This document shows positions 52,549 through 61,458 of a stretch of DNA of 64,000 nt, piece after piece. The DNA is from Streptomyces albipurpureus (GTDB taxonomy: Bacteria; Actinomycetota; Actinomycetes; Streptomycetales; Streptomycetaceae), in NCBI RefSeq assembly GCF_023701525.1, contig NZ_JAMQAW010000023.1, forward strand, positions 1 through 64,000. Reading direction: 5' to 3'. The translations under genes and the position numbers were made by a program. Every line of letters starts with the position of its first letter. Position 1 is the first letter of the stretch. Under the pieces are notes generated by a model. It searched no databases. It was given only the letters and a program-made list of their open reading frames with translations, and had not been told where the DNA came from.

Positions 52549-52625
52549 GAGCATCAGCCCGGGGTGGTTACCGCATAAGGTTTTTCGCGGTAACAAGCAG
52601 ATCGATTCCCGATCGAGGAGGAACC

Positions 52626-52994
52626 ATGGCCTTCGCCAGGCTGGGAGCCGTTGCCCTGGACTGTCCGGACCCGACCGCACTCGCGGGCTTCTACCAGCAG
52701 ATCCTGGGCGGTGAGATCGAGCCCAGCGACACCGAACCCGACTGGGTGGAGTTGGTGGGCGCCGGAAGCGCCCTGCTCGCCTTCCAGGAGGCCCCGGGGC
52801 ACATCCCGCCGAAGTGGCCGTCGGAAGACGGCTCCCAGCAGTTCCATCTCGATCTGATGGTGCCCGATCTGGACGCGGGCGAGGAGCAGGTGCTGGCGCT
52901 GGGCGCGAAGGTGCTGGACAACGAGGACAAGTCCCGTACCTGGCGGGTCTACGCGGACCCGGCGGGGCATCCGTTCTGTCTCTGCGTCGGTTGA
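52626..52994 (+). CDS. VOC family protein (glyoxalase/bleomycin-resistance fold)
   Basis: 122 residues (MAFARLGAVALDCPDPTALA), after GAGGAGGAACC. The paired beta-alpha-beta-beta-beta modules are visible: GFYQQILGGEIEPSD, then FHLDLMVPDLDAGEEQVLAL and the C-terminal DPAGHPFCLC. The metal-site residues are partly conserved (H in QFHLDL, and near the C-terminus). The substrate cannot be inferred. Confidence 0.9.
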   Translation: MAFARLGAVALDCPDPTALAGFYQQILGGEIEPSDTEPDWVELVGAGSALLAFQEAPGHIPPKWPSEDGSQQFHLDLMVPDLDAGEEQVLALGAKVLDNEDKSRTWRVYADPAGHPFCLCVG

Positions 52995-53023
52995 GCGACG
53001 GAAGCGCGCAGCCGCTGGGAACC

Positions 53024-53063
53024 AAGCAGGGGTGCTGGGCGAGAAAGCCCGGCACCCCTGCTT
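53024..53063. terminator. Bidirectional hairpin between VOC and dipeptidase genes
   Basis: 17-base arms (53024-53040, 53047-53063) pair around GAGAAA with one G-T wobble, between two convergent genes. This is the strongest bidirectional terminator seen here. Confidence 0.8.
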
Positions 53064-53086
53064 GCTGACCTACCGCCCGCTCCCGC

Positions 53087-54349
53087 TCAGCCGTCGAGTT
53101 GGGTGATGGTCGCCTGGGACGGGCCCCTGCGGGACTGCTCGTCCCGGGCGACCGACTCGGCGTCGCGGAGCACCCGTACCGCGTTCTGCCAGGTCAGCTT
53201 GGCGAGGTCGGGCTCGGACCAACCGCGCCGCAGTAGCTCCGCGATCAGATTGGGGTAACCGGCGACATCGTCGAGACCGGCCGGAGTGAACGCCGTACCG
53301 TCGAAGTCACCGCCGATGCCCACGTGGTCGATGCCGGTGATCTCGCGCATATGGTCGAGATGGTCCGCGACGGTGGCGGCGGTGGCGATGGGGCGCGGGT
53401 TGGCCTCTTCGAAGACCGCGTGGAGCTTCATGGCCTCCGGCGACATGTCCAACGGGTGGAAGCCGTGCGCACGGAGGTTGTTGTCCGCGGCCAGGGTCCA
53501 GTCGACCGCCTCGGGCAGGATGAACTTCGGTACGAAGGTGGCCATCGCGATCCCGCCGTTGGCCGGGAGCAGCGCCAGTACATCGTCCGGGACATTGCGT
53601 ACGTGGTCGCAGATCGCGCGGGCCGACGAGTGCGAGAAGACGACCGGGGCGGTGGCGGTCGCGATCGCGTCGTGCATGGTGGAGGGCGCCACATGGGAGA
53701 GGTCCACCAGCATGCCGAGCCGGTTCATCTCCCGGACGACCTCATGGCCGAAGGGTGAGAGACCGCCGACGCCCGGGGCGTCGGTGGCCGAGTCGGCCCA
53801 GGGGACGTTGTCGTTGTGGGTGAGCGTCATATAGCGAACGCCGAGGGTGAAGAGCGCACGCAGGGTGGCGAGGGAGCTGTTGATCGAGTGGCCGCCCTCA
53901 GCGCCCATCAGCGAGGCGATCCGGCCGTCCGCGCGGGCCGACTCGATGTCGTCCGCGGTGTTCGCGGAGGCCAGCTCGGCGGGGTAGCGGGCCAGTAGCT
54001 GGCGCACGCAGTCGATCTGCTCCAGGGTGGCGCTGACGGCGTCGTCTCCGGCCATTCCGGAGCGGACGTACACGGACCAGAACTGGGCGCCGACCTTTCC
54101 GGCGCGCAGCCGGGGGATGTCGGTGTGCAGACGGCCGGTGAGATCCGCGGAGATGTCCAGCTTGTCCAGGTCGTACTGGACCTTCTCCCGCAGGGCCCAG
54201 GGCAGGTCGTTGTGACCGTCCACGACGGGGTGGTCGGTGAGCAGTTCCAGGGCGCGCGCGAGATGGGCGGGGTCCTGGGCGGTGACAATCGCCGGGGTCG
54301 CCTGGTCGGTCCCGTTCGGGTCGCTCGTGTCGTTCGTGTCGTTCGGCAT
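53087..54349 (-). CDS. Dipeptidase, peptidase family M19
   Basis: 420 residues (MPNDTNDTSDPNGTDQATPA). Membrane-dipeptidase family zinc enzyme that hydrolyses L-Xaa-D/L-Xaa dipeptides. The HxD zinc pair is H46 and D48 in VVDGHNDLPW. The bridging Glu is in LMGAEGGHSI, and later ligands are in VDLSHVAPST and SHSSARAICDH. No signal peptide is visible, so a cytosolic role is likely. It starts seven bases after purE and is probably part of the purK-purE operon. Confidence 0.93.
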   Translation of the reverse strand: MPNDTNDTSDPNGTDQATPAIVTAQDPAHLARALELLTDHPVVDGHNDLPWALREKVQYDLDKLDISADLTGRLHTDIPRLRAGKVGAQFWSVYVRSGMAGDDAVSATLEQIDCVRQLLARYPAELASANTADDIESARADGRIASLMGAEGGHSINSSLATLRALFTLGVRYMTLTHNDNVPWADSATDAPGVGGLSPFGHEVVREMNRLGMLVDLSHVAPSTMHDAIATATAPVVFSHSSARAICDHVRNVPDDVLALLPANGGIAMATFVPKFILPEAVDWTLAADNNLRAHGFHPLDMSPEAMKLHAVFEEANPRPIATAATVADHLDHMREITGIDHVGIGGDFDGTAFTPAGLDDVAGYPNLIAELLRRGWSEPDLAKLTWQNAVRVLRDAESVARDEQSRRGPSQATITQLDG

Positions 54350-54355
54350 ATGGCC

Positions 54356-54892
54356 TTACTTCCCGAAGCCGAAGGAACCAGTGCTTTCGACCTTGGCGCG
54401 CAGACGCTTGCCCTTCTCGGTGGCCTGGTGGTTGAGCTCTTCCTGGAACTCACGCATCCGGGCCGTCAGCTCCGCGTCCTGGGTCGCGAGGATGCGGGCG
54501 GCCAGCAGTCCCGCGTTGCGCGCGCCGGCGACGGAGACCGTGGCGACGGGGACGCCCGCCGGCATCTGCACGATCGACAGCAGGGAGTCCATGCCGTCCA
54601 GGTACTTCAGCGGTACGGGGACACCGATGACCGGGAGCGGGGTGACGGAGGCGAGCATCCCCGGCAGATGGGCCGCCCCGCCGGCACCCGCGATGATGAC
54701 CTTGAGCCCGCGGGCGTCCGCCCGCTCCCCGTACGCGATCATCTCGCGCGGCATCCGGTGGGCGGAGACCACATCGACCTCGTACGAGATCTCGAACTCG
54801 GTCAGGGCCTGGGCGGCTGCTTCCATGACGGGCCAGTCGGAGTCGGAGCCCATCACGATGCCCACGAGCGGACCGGGTGCGGAGTTGCTCAT
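54356..54892 (-). CDS. purE: N5-carboxyaminoimidazole ribonucleotide mutase
   Basis: 178 residues from ATG 54892 (MSNSAPGPLVGIVMGSDSDW). Catalyses N5-CAIR to CAIR in purine synthesis. VMGSDSDWPVM, VSAHRMPREM and IIAGAGGAAHLPGM are the class I signature segments, including the catalytic His of SAHR. Its start overlaps the purK stop by four bases (ATGA). Confidence 0.97.
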   Translation of the reverse strand: MSNSAPGPLVGIVMGSDSDWPVMEAAAQALTEFEISYEVDVVSAHRMPREMIAYGERADARGLKVIIAGAGGAAHLPGMLASVTPLPVIGVPVPLKYLDGMDSLLSIVQMPAGVPVATVSVAGARNAGLLAARILATQDAELTARMREFQEELNHQATEKGKRLRAKVESTGSFGFGK

Positions 54893-56028
54893 TCGGTGAT
54901 CGTTCCTCTGAGGTAGTCGGCTGCGTGGCGGGCGCGCTCGCGGGCGTCCGCCAGATCGTCGCCGTAGGTGTTGACGTGCCCCACCTTGCGGCCGGGCTTC
55001 ACATCCTTGCCATACATATGGATCTTGAGTTGGGGGTCCCGGGCCATGCAGTGCAGATACGCCGCATACATGTCGGGGTAGTCGCCGCCGAGCACATTGC
55101 ACATGACGGTCCACGGTGCGCGGGGGCGCGGATCTCCGAGGGGGAGGTCCAGAACGGCCCGTACATGGTTGGCGAACTGGGAGGTCATCGCGCCGTCCTG
55201 GGTCCAGTGCCCCGAATTGTGGGGGCGCATGGCCAGCTCATTGACGAGGATGCGGCCGTCGGGCGTCTCAAAGAGCTCGACCGCGAGATGACCCACCACG
55301 CCGAGTTCGGCGGCGATCTTCAGCGCGAGCTGCTGGGCCTGGCCCGCGAGCTCCTCGTCAAGATCGGGGGCTGGGGCGATGACCGTGTCGCAGACGCCGT
55401 TGACCTGCTGGGATTCCACCACCGGGTAGGCGACGGCCTGACCGTGCGGGGAGCGGACCACATTGGCCGCGAGCTCACGGGTGAAGTCGACCTTCTCCTC
55501 GGCGAGGACGGGGACACCCGCGCGGAACGGCTCGCTGGCGTCCGCCTGCGTCCGGACGAACCAGACGCCCTTGCCGTCGTATCCACCGCGCACGGTCTTC
55601 AGGATCACGGGGAAGCCGCCGACCTCTTCGGCGAAGGCCGCGACATCGGCAGGACCGGTCACGATCCGGTGGCGGGGGCAGGGCACCCCCAGCTCCATCA
55701 GCCGGGTCCGCATCACCCCCTTGTCCTGGGCGTGCACCAGAGCCGCTGGGCCCGGTCTCACCGGGATGCCATCGGCCTCCAGAGCGCGGAGGTGCTCAAT
55801 CGGGACATGCTCATGATCGAAAGTGATCACGTCGCAGCCCCGCGCGAACTCACGCAACGTGTCCAGGTCGCGATAGTCGCCGATGACGACATCGCTGACC
55901 ACCTGGGCCGCCGAGTCCTGCGGGGTGTCACTGAGGAGCTTGAAACGGATGCCGAGGGGGATGCCCGCCTCGTGGGTCATACGGGCGAGCTGACCGCCGC
56001 CGACCATGCCGACTACCGGGAACGTCAC
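54889..56028 (-). CDS. purK: 5-(carboxyamino)imidazole ribonucleotide synthase
   Basis: 379 residues from GTG 56028 (VTFPVVGMVGGGQLARM). ATP-grasp enzyme making N5-CAIR from AIR, bicarbonate and ATP. GGYDGKGVWFV is the phosphate-binding loop, and LFETPDGRILVNELAMRPHNSGHW is the metal-site and active-site segment. A -10-like TACCCT ends six bases before the start, and no usable Shine-Dalgarno is present, so the transcript may be leaderless. It is coupled to purE. Confidence 0.97.
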   Translation of the reverse strand: MTFPVVGMVGGGQLARMTHEAGIPLGIRFKLLSDTPQDSAAQVVSDVVIGDYRDLDTLREFARGCDVITFDHEHVPIEHLRALEADGIPVRPGPAALVHAQDKGVMRTRLMELGVPCPRHRIVTGPADVAAFAEEVGGFPVILKTVRGGYDGKGVWFVRTQADASEPFRAGVPVLAEEKVDFTRELAANVVRSPHGQAVAYPVVESQQVNGVCDTVIAPAPDLDEELAGQAQQLALKIAAELGVVGHLAVELFETPDGRILVNELAMRPHNSGHWTQDGAMTSQFANHVRAVLDLPLGDPRPRAPWTVMCNVLGGDYPDMYAAYLHCMARDPQLKIHMYGKDVKPGRKVGHVNTYGDDLADARERARHAADYLRGTITE

Positions 56029-56034
56029 CCTTAT

Positions 56035-56040
56035 AGGGTA
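56035..56040 (-). promoter_or_regulatory. Candidate -10 element of a leaderless purK promoter
   Basis: TACCCT on the minus strand ends six bases before the purK GTG, which would put the transcription start at the start codon. The -35 region (near 56058-56063) is weak. Leaderless mRNAs with this layout are common in Streptomyces. Confidence 0.3.
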
Positions 56041-56175
56041 TCTGTCGTACCCGTACGCCGAACGGCCGTGTCACAGGCTCGCCACACCATCGCTGTCGCC
56101 CCCGGGCGGGAGCACGTACGGGTGGTTAGCATGACCGGGTTGACGATATCGATCTGATGGGGCTGAACCTTCACT

Positions 56176-56826
56176 ATGAGTGAACGAGGCGGTGCGCTGC
56201 GCGGGCAGCTCCAGCAGCTCATGCGCGAAGTCGCCAAGTTCGGGGCGGTGGGGGGCGCGGGCGTTGTCATCAACTTCGCGATCTTCAATCTGGTGCGGGC
56301 GACCACGGACATCCCCGTGGTGCGGGCGTCGCTGATCGCCAACGCGGTCGCCATCATCACCAACTACCTCGGTTACCGCTACTTCACTTACCGTGACCGC
56401 GCCAAGAGTGGGCGTACGCGCGAGATGTCGCTGTTCCTGGTGTTCAGTCTGATCGGCACGGTCATCGAGAACGGGATTCTGTTCATCGCGACCTACGGGT
56501 TCGACTGGGACAGCTCGCTCCAGAGCAATATCTTCAAGTTCCTCGGCATCGGGATCGGGACACTGTTCCGGTTCTGGTCGTATCGGACCTGGGTCTTCAA
56601 GGCGCTACCGGCAGCAGACCCACAGCCGGACCCTGCGCGGGAACCCTCGGCGAAGCCCGCTCCCGAGCCCTCGCTCGGCTCCCCCGTTGAGCCCTGCCTG
56701 GAGTCGTCGTTGGAGACCTGCTTGGAGCCTTCGCTGGCGCCGTCGCTGGAGGACGAGTTGGAGTTGGAGAAGCTGGACCAGGAGGCCCGCGCGGCCGAGC
56801 CGGACGCGGTGGGACCGCGCCGATAG
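56176..56826 (+). CDS. GtrA family membrane protein with repetitive tail
   Basis: 216 residues. Four hydrophobic segments lie at about 20-42, 50-70, 85-108 and 115-135 (KFGAVGGAGVVINFAIFNLV; ITNYLGYRYFTY; SLFLVFSLIGTVIENGILF). GtrA proteins are small flippase-like partners in transport or modification of lipid-linked sugars. The last ~70 residues are an acidic disordered tail with degenerate repeats such as EPSLGSPVEPCLESSLETC. It is divergent from purK and convergent with the histidine kinase. Confidence 0.88.
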   Translation: MSERGGALRGQLQQLMREVAKFGAVGGAGVVINFAIFNLVRATTDIPVVRASLIANAVAIITNYLGYRYFTYRDRAKSGRTREMSLFLVFSLIGTVIENGILFIATYGFDWDSSLQSNIFKFLGIGIGTLFRFWSYRTWVFKALPAADPQPDPAREPSAKPAPEPSLGSPVEPCLESSLETCLEPSLAPSLEDELELEKLDQEARAAEPDAVGPRR

Positions 56827-56851
56827 CGTCCGCCGGGCGACTCGGTCGGGG

Positions 56852-58117
56852 CTAGCGCACGGACGGGTAGTTGTCTTTCCGCTTGCGGGCCACCCGGCTG
56901 AGGAACAGCGCGAACACCGGAGGGTGCTGCTGCAGCAGTTCCAGCCGCCCGCCGTCCGCCTCGGCCAGATCACGGGCGACGGCCAGCCCGATTCCCGTGG
57001 AGTTGCGTCCGCTGATGGCCCGCTCGAAGATCCGCGCCCCGAGATCGCCCGGCACACCGGGCCCCTCGTCCGTCACCTCGATCACCGCCTGGTTTCCGGT
57101 GACCCGGGTACGCAGGGCAACCGTTCCGCCGCCGTGCATCAGTGAGTTCTCGATGAGCGCGGCAAGCACCTGGGCGACCGCTCCGGGGGTGCCCACGGCC
57201 CGCATTCCCTGCTTGCCCGAACAGACCAGGGCGCGACCGGCGCTGCGATAGGCCGAGCGCCACTCGGCGATCTGCTGCTTCACCACCTCATCGAGGTCGA
57301 AGACGATGGCGGAGCCCGTACGCGGGTCGCGGGAGTTGGTGAGCAGCCGCTCCACCACATCGGTGAGACGTTCCACCTGGGTGAGCGCGATATTGGCCTC
57401 CTCCTTCACCGTCTCGGGGTCATCGGTGGCGGAGATCTCCTCCAGCCGCATGGAGAGCGCGGTCAGCGGCGTACGGAGTTGGTGCGAGGCATCGGCCGCG
57501 AGCCGGCGCTCGGCGGTGAGCATCCGGGCGATCCGCTCGGCGCTGGCGTCGAGGACATCGGCGACCCGGTCCAGTTCCGGCACCCCATAGCGCCGGTGGC
57601 GCGGCCGGGGGTCCCCGGAGCCAAGGCGTTCCGCGGTCTCGGCGAGGTCGGTGAGCGGGGAGCTCAGCCGGTTCGCCTGCCGTACGGCGAGCAGGATCGC
57701 GGCGATCACGGCGAGCAGGGCGACCCCACCGATGATCAGGAGGGTGCGGCCGATCTCTCGGGTGATGGAGGAACGGGACTCCTCAACGGTGACCGTCTCG
57801 TTCCGCTCCCCCAGGACCTCGCTCCGGATCACGCTGCCGCTGGGACGATCGCCGATCTCGATGTCGGGCTTCCCCGGGATCTCGATGCGCGCGTACCGTC
57901 CGCCGCCGATCTGTCTGGCGAGGATGACCGGGTTGAGGGGCTCACCGACGATGAGCCTGTTGTCCACGATGCTGACCAGCCGCAGGGCCTCGGCCTTGAC
58001 GCTCTGCTCGGCGCTGCTGGTGATGGTGCGGGTCTCGACGAGGACGAGGGAGACACCGAAGACGGCGATCACCACGAGGACGACGGCGAGTGTGGAGTTG
58101 ATGAGTCGTCGACGCAA
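56852..58117 (-). CDS. Sensor histidine kinase (HAMP, HisKA, HATPase)
   Basis: 421 residues from TTG 58117, after GGAGGG. TM1 at ~8-29, an extracytoplasmic loop, TM2 at ~122-142, HAMP at ~143-195. The phospho-accepting His is in ADASHQLRTPLTAL (about 212), followed by an ATP-binding domain with N box (IENSLMHGG), G1 (DEGPGVPG) and G2 (STGIGLAV). Its likely partner is the OmpR-type regulator at 60781-61458 on the same strand; two unrelated genes separate them. Confidence 0.94.
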   Translation of the reverse strand: MRRRLINSTLAVVLVVIAVFGVSLVLVETRTITSSAEQSVKAEALRLVSIVDNRLIVGEPLNPVILARQIGGGRYARIEIPGKPDIEIGDRPSGSVIRSEVLGERNETVTVEESRSSITREIGRTLLIIGGVALLAVIAAILLAVRQANRLSSPLTDLAETAERLGSGDPRPRHRRYGVPELDRVADVLDASAERIARMLTAERRLAADASHQLRTPLTALSMRLEEISATDDPETVKEEANIALTQVERLTDVVERLLTNSRDPRTGSAIVFDLDEVVKQQIAEWRSAYRSAGRALVCSGKQGMRAVGTPGAVAQVLAALIENSLMHGGGTVALRTRVTGNQAVIEVTDEGPGVPGDLGARIFERAISGRNSTGIGLAVARDLAEADGGRLELLQQHPPVFALFLSRVARKRKDNYPSVR

Positions 58118-58309
58118 GGGTGGTCCCTCCGGGGTCGGGTGTCGGCCCCGAGCCTATGCGCCGGCGCATGGCCCCCCGCGCTCTTTGCCCTCCGCAGAGA
58201 ACTTCTTGGGTACGCCCTGGTGAGCGGGGTGCGGCAACGGCAGTGAAGCGAAAGCCCCGGCGCGCGCCTTGGGGGCGGCGCGAGCCGGGGCGGGCGGGCT
58301 CCCGTTCGC

Positions 58310-58660
58310 TCAGCTGAAGATCACCGAGCGAAGCAGGAGCCGGTCTGTGGTCTGCTCCCCGTGCGGGCGCAAGCGGAAGGACTCACCGGTGCAGTCGGGC
58401 TCGGTGTAGACGACCGCGATGGAGTCGGTGTCGTTCCGGGGCCCGAACGCGGGCGAGGAGGACCCAGGGTTCGCGGCCTCGGGAATGACCAGGCACCTGC
58501 GGCTGGGCGGGTCGAAGATCACGCCCGGCTGGGGTTGCCCGTCCAGACCGGTGTAGCGGTAGTGGAAGTCGCCGTTGGCCGCATGGGCCGGGGAGGCCAG
58601 CGGCATCACCAGGGCGAGTGCGCCAAGAGCGAGGGCAGCGGCGGAGATACGGGGTCGCAC
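58310..58660 (-). CDS. Small secreted protein
   Basis: 116 residues from GTG 58660. The N-terminal signal peptide is residues 1-27 (ALALGALALVMPLASPAHA, cleavage after AHA). The mature ~89 residues contain two cysteines (SRRCLVIP and EPDCTGES), probably one disulfide, and look beta-rich. No family recognised. It lies between the LanC-like gene and the kinase gene, on the same strand. Confidence 0.75.
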   Translation of the reverse strand: MRPRISAAALALGALALVMPLASPAHAANGDFHYRYTGLDGQPQPGVIFDPPSRRCLVIPEAANPGSSSPAFGPRNDTDSIAVVYTEPDCTGESFRLRPHGEQTTDRLLLRSVIFS

Positions 58661-58832
58661 GGAAGGCTCCTTGTCCGTAGAAGGTCCCTGGAGTGCGGGA
58701 CGCCAGCGGCCTACCCCGGTGGATCACCCCAGCTCACCTGGGCGGGGTGCGGAAACGATCACTTGTCGCCCGTTCGGGTCAGTGATCGAAGGGCGGAGCC
58801 CGAGAGCCCGCTCGGTCTACCACTGCGAGGCC

Positions 58833-58942
58833 GGAACCTGAAGGCGAGCCGTTCGGCACCCCGCAACCAGAACCGGAACCTGAAGGCGAACCGTTCGGCA
58901 CCCCGCAACCAGAACCGGAACCTGAAGGCGAGCCGTTCGGCC
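58833..58942. repeat. 42-bp tandem repeat, about 2.6 copies
   Basis: Copies start at 58833, 58875 and 58917 (GGAACCTGAAGGCGA...), nearly identical. The 42-base period is a multiple of three, so all frames stay open. It lies in the 490-base gap between the secreted-protein and LanC-like genes; I find no gene there that would use it. Confidence 0.85.
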
Positions 58943-59152
58943 CAGTACGCGAGGCCGGAGCCCGGGCCCGTTGGGAAATGGCTCCCTCCCGATCAGCCGG
59001 GTACGCGCGTCGATCACAGCGGTACGCACACGTTCCCTGGCCACCCCGTCCCCGATGGCGTTCCCAACGTCAGCGGAGGATCCGCACACGCTGCTTGGCT
59101 CTGCCCGGGCGATCACGGCGAATCGATCGCCGGAGGCACAGAGCAGCTCTGC

Positions 59153-60394
59153 TCAGGCAGTGGGTAGATGGTCCGGAAGGGGGACGGCGTACCGCGGTTC
59201 GCGGTTCGCGGTGATGCGGGCGTGGCGCAGGAGCTCCCGGATGATGCCCGCGTTGCCCATGCCCCAGCCGGTGGCGGGGGCGAGGTCACTGGGCGTCTCC
59301 CGGTGTTCGACATTGGACCAGCGGACACCCTCGGCATCGGTCGTCGCGCGGGCCGCGAGGTCGGCGACGAGGATGTCGGCGAAGTCACGGCCGTCGCCGC
59401 GTTCGACCTGGCGGTCGCAGGCGAGGGCCAGGACGCCGGCGGTGCCGCAGCAGCGGCCGTTGTTGTCCCAGAAGCCGGGGCGGATCCGTCGTGGGATGCC
59501 GGAGTTGACGACTGTGTGCCAGCAGCGGTCGGCGAGGGCGGGCCAGGCGGGATCGTCGGGCAGGACGTGGGTCAGTAGGCGGAATGCCTGGGCGTCGCCG
59601 GCTGGGCCGTGGCACCAGCCGTAGTTGTGGCGTTCGATCTTCTCGTGCCGCTGTTGCGGATCGGAGTGCCCGACGAGGAAGCCCTCCGGGCCTGCTTCGT
59701 TGCGGAAGACGACATCGGCGGCTCCGGCCACGGCGAGGTCGACGAGGTCGTGGCGGTCGGCTGCCCGGCCGACGGCAGCGAGCGCGTAGACGATGCCGAG
59801 GGTGCCGTGCGACATATGGTGCAGGCGGGGGACCGCACCGGCCCGGATCTCCCACTGAACGCCAGCCGTGGTGGGCTCGGCAGTGTGCGCGTAGCGATCC
59901 ACGGCCAGCTGGGCGAGGTCGAGATCGCCGCATGCCAGCGCGGCGAGCGCTATGCCGGCGTTGCCGGCGATCAGTTCGAACCAGTCGTTCCATCCCGCGC
60001 CGTCGTAGCGGGACCGCAGGATGTCCAGAGCACGGTCGGCGGACGCCCCCGCCGCGGTGTCACCGAGCACACGGTGCACGCCCCGCAGGGCGACAGCCAT
60101 GCCGGCCACTCCCGGGTAGAGGCCGCTGTCATCCCAATCCTCGACCGCGTCAGCGACGCTGCGGGCACCGCGCAAAGCCATGTCCGCGTACCGATCGTCG
60201 CCGAAGTACCGCCATGCGTCGAGGAGAGTCGGCAGCACTCCCGAAGTTCCGCTGTACAGCGTTGGCGTGACCTGGTCGTCGGCGGGAGTGTTCGGCCAGG
60301 CCACACCGTCGTCGATGTCCCGCGCAGCCTTCATCAGCCACTCAAGGGCCCCGACGGCAAGCGACTCCGCGTCATCCGGTGCACCAGTGATCAT
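59153..60394 (-). CDS. Stand-alone LanC-like cyclase with CCG zinc motif
   Basis: 413 residues (MITGAPDDAESLAVGALEWL). An alpha/alpha-toroid LanC-like protein. Zinc-site residues are C261 in WCHG and C315-C316 in GRCCG, where most LanC enzymes have C-H-G; the catalytic-type His is H196 in HMSHGTLG. A three-Cys site is known from promiscuous ProcM-type cyclases. The toroid glycine motifs (SGTSG, PGVAGMA, GNAGIA, GNAGI) are complete. No lanthipeptide precursor, dehydratase or kinase-lyase gene is visible nearby, so the substrate is unknown; LanC-like proteins can also add glutathione or other thiols. Confidence 0.88.
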   Translation of the reverse strand: MITGAPDDAESLAVGALEWLMKAARDIDDGVAWPNTPADDQVTPTLYSGTSGVLPTLLDAWRYFGDDRYADMALRGARSVADAVEDWDDSGLYPGVAGMAVALRGVHRVLGDTAAGASADRALDILRSRYDGAGWNDWFELIAGNAGIALAALACGDLDLAQLAVDRYAHTAEPTTAGVQWEIRAGAVPRLHHMSHGTLGIVYALAAVGRAADRHDLVDLAVAGAADVVFRNEAGPEGFLVGHSDPQQRHEKIERHNYGWCHGPAGDAQAFRLLTHVLPDDPAWPALADRCWHTVVNSGIPRRIRPGFWDNNGRCCGTAGVLALACDRQVERGDGRDFADILVADLAARATTDAEGVRWSNVEHRETPSDLAPATGWGMGNAGIIRELLRHARITANREPRYAVPLPDHLPTA

Positions 60395-60780
60395 CGGCCT
60401 AGCGTTCCACAGGGTTGGGCCGCCCCACGACCCACATCAGGCCGTCCCCGGTCCAGAAACAAGCACTCGCCGGAACCGAGTAGGCGGCGACGCGCGATCA
60501 GTCGACCGTCCCGTGGCCAAGAACGCCGATCTTGTTGCCCTGTGTCCACAGGGCCGGCGGCCAACCGCCGAAAGGGCGTGCTCGCGTCGACCCGTCTCCA
60601 GGGAGGCGCCCACTCACCGTGCGGCTTCAACAGACACCCGCACCGACCCATGACGGCTCCGGAGCCTGCCGTCCGCCTTCCCGCCCCCTGTCGGCAGCGA
60701 ACCCACCCGACGGGAACGACCGGCAACCGGCGGTGGCCGCGCCGGCCAGGGTCAGGCGCGCATCACCGCAGGCGGTCGGG

Positions 60781-61458
60781 TCAGCTCTTCTCGAAGCGGA
60801 AGCCCACTCCACGGACCGTGGCGATATAGCGGGGGTTCGCCGCGTCATCGCCGAGCTTCTTGCGCAGCCAGGAGATATGCATGTCGAGGGTCTTGGTCGA
60901 GGACCACCAGGTGGTGTCCCAGACCTCGCGCATCAACTGGTCGCGGGTGACCACCCGGCCGGCGTCCCGCACCAGCACCCGCAGCAGGTCGAATTCCTTC
61001 GCGGTGAGCTGGAGCTCCTCATCGCCCATCCACGCCCGATGTGACTCCACATCGATCCGCACACCGTGGGTCGCCGGCGGAGGTGCCGGTTCCGTCGCGC
61101 CGCGGCGGAGCAGCGCCCGGACCCGGGCCAGCAGCTCGGCCAGGCGGAAGGGCTTGGTGACATAGTCGTCGGCTCCGGCGTCGAGGCCCACCACGGTGTC
61201 CACCTCGTCCGCGCGAGCCGTCAGCACCAGGATGGGGACCGTGTGCTTTTCGGCTCGAAGTCTGCGGGCGACTTCCAGGCCGTCCATCCCGGGCAGTCCG
61301 AGATCGAGTACGACCAGATCGACACCGCCCGCGAGGCCGGCGTCCAGTGCGGCCGGGCCGTCCTCGCGCACCTCGACCTCGTATCCTTCCCGGCGCAGTG
61401 CGCGAGCAAGTGGCTCAGAGATGGATGCGTCGTCTTCGGCGAGCAGTACACGCGTCAT
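60781..61458 (-). CDS. Two-component response regulator, OmpR/PhoB family
   Basis: 225 residues (MTRVLLAEDDASISEPLARA). Receiver domain with phospho-acceptor D52 (VVLDLGLPGMDG), acidic pair E8-D9 and D10, switch Thr and Lys (LTARAD, TKPFRLAE), then a winged-helix domain at ~128-223 (ELQLTAKEFDLLRVLVRD, KTLDMHISWLRKKLG, TVRGVGFRF). Likely partner of the kinase at 56852. The gap 60395-60780 before the LanC-like gene holds no convincing gene. Confidence 0.95.
   Translation of the reverse strand: MTRVLLAEDDASISEPLARALRREGYEVEVREDGPAALDAGLAGGVDLVVLDLGLPGMDGLEVARRLRAEKHTVPILVLTARADEVDTVVGLDAGADDYVTKPFRLAELLARVRALLRRGATEPAPPPATHGVRIDVESHRAWMGDEELQLTAKEFDLLRVLVRDAGRVVTRDQLMREVWDTTWWSSTKTLDMHISWLRKKLGDDAANPRYIATVRGVGFRFEKS

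Noticed and set aside
58833..58942. Possible CRISPR array
   Set aside because: The repeats are contiguous with no spacers.
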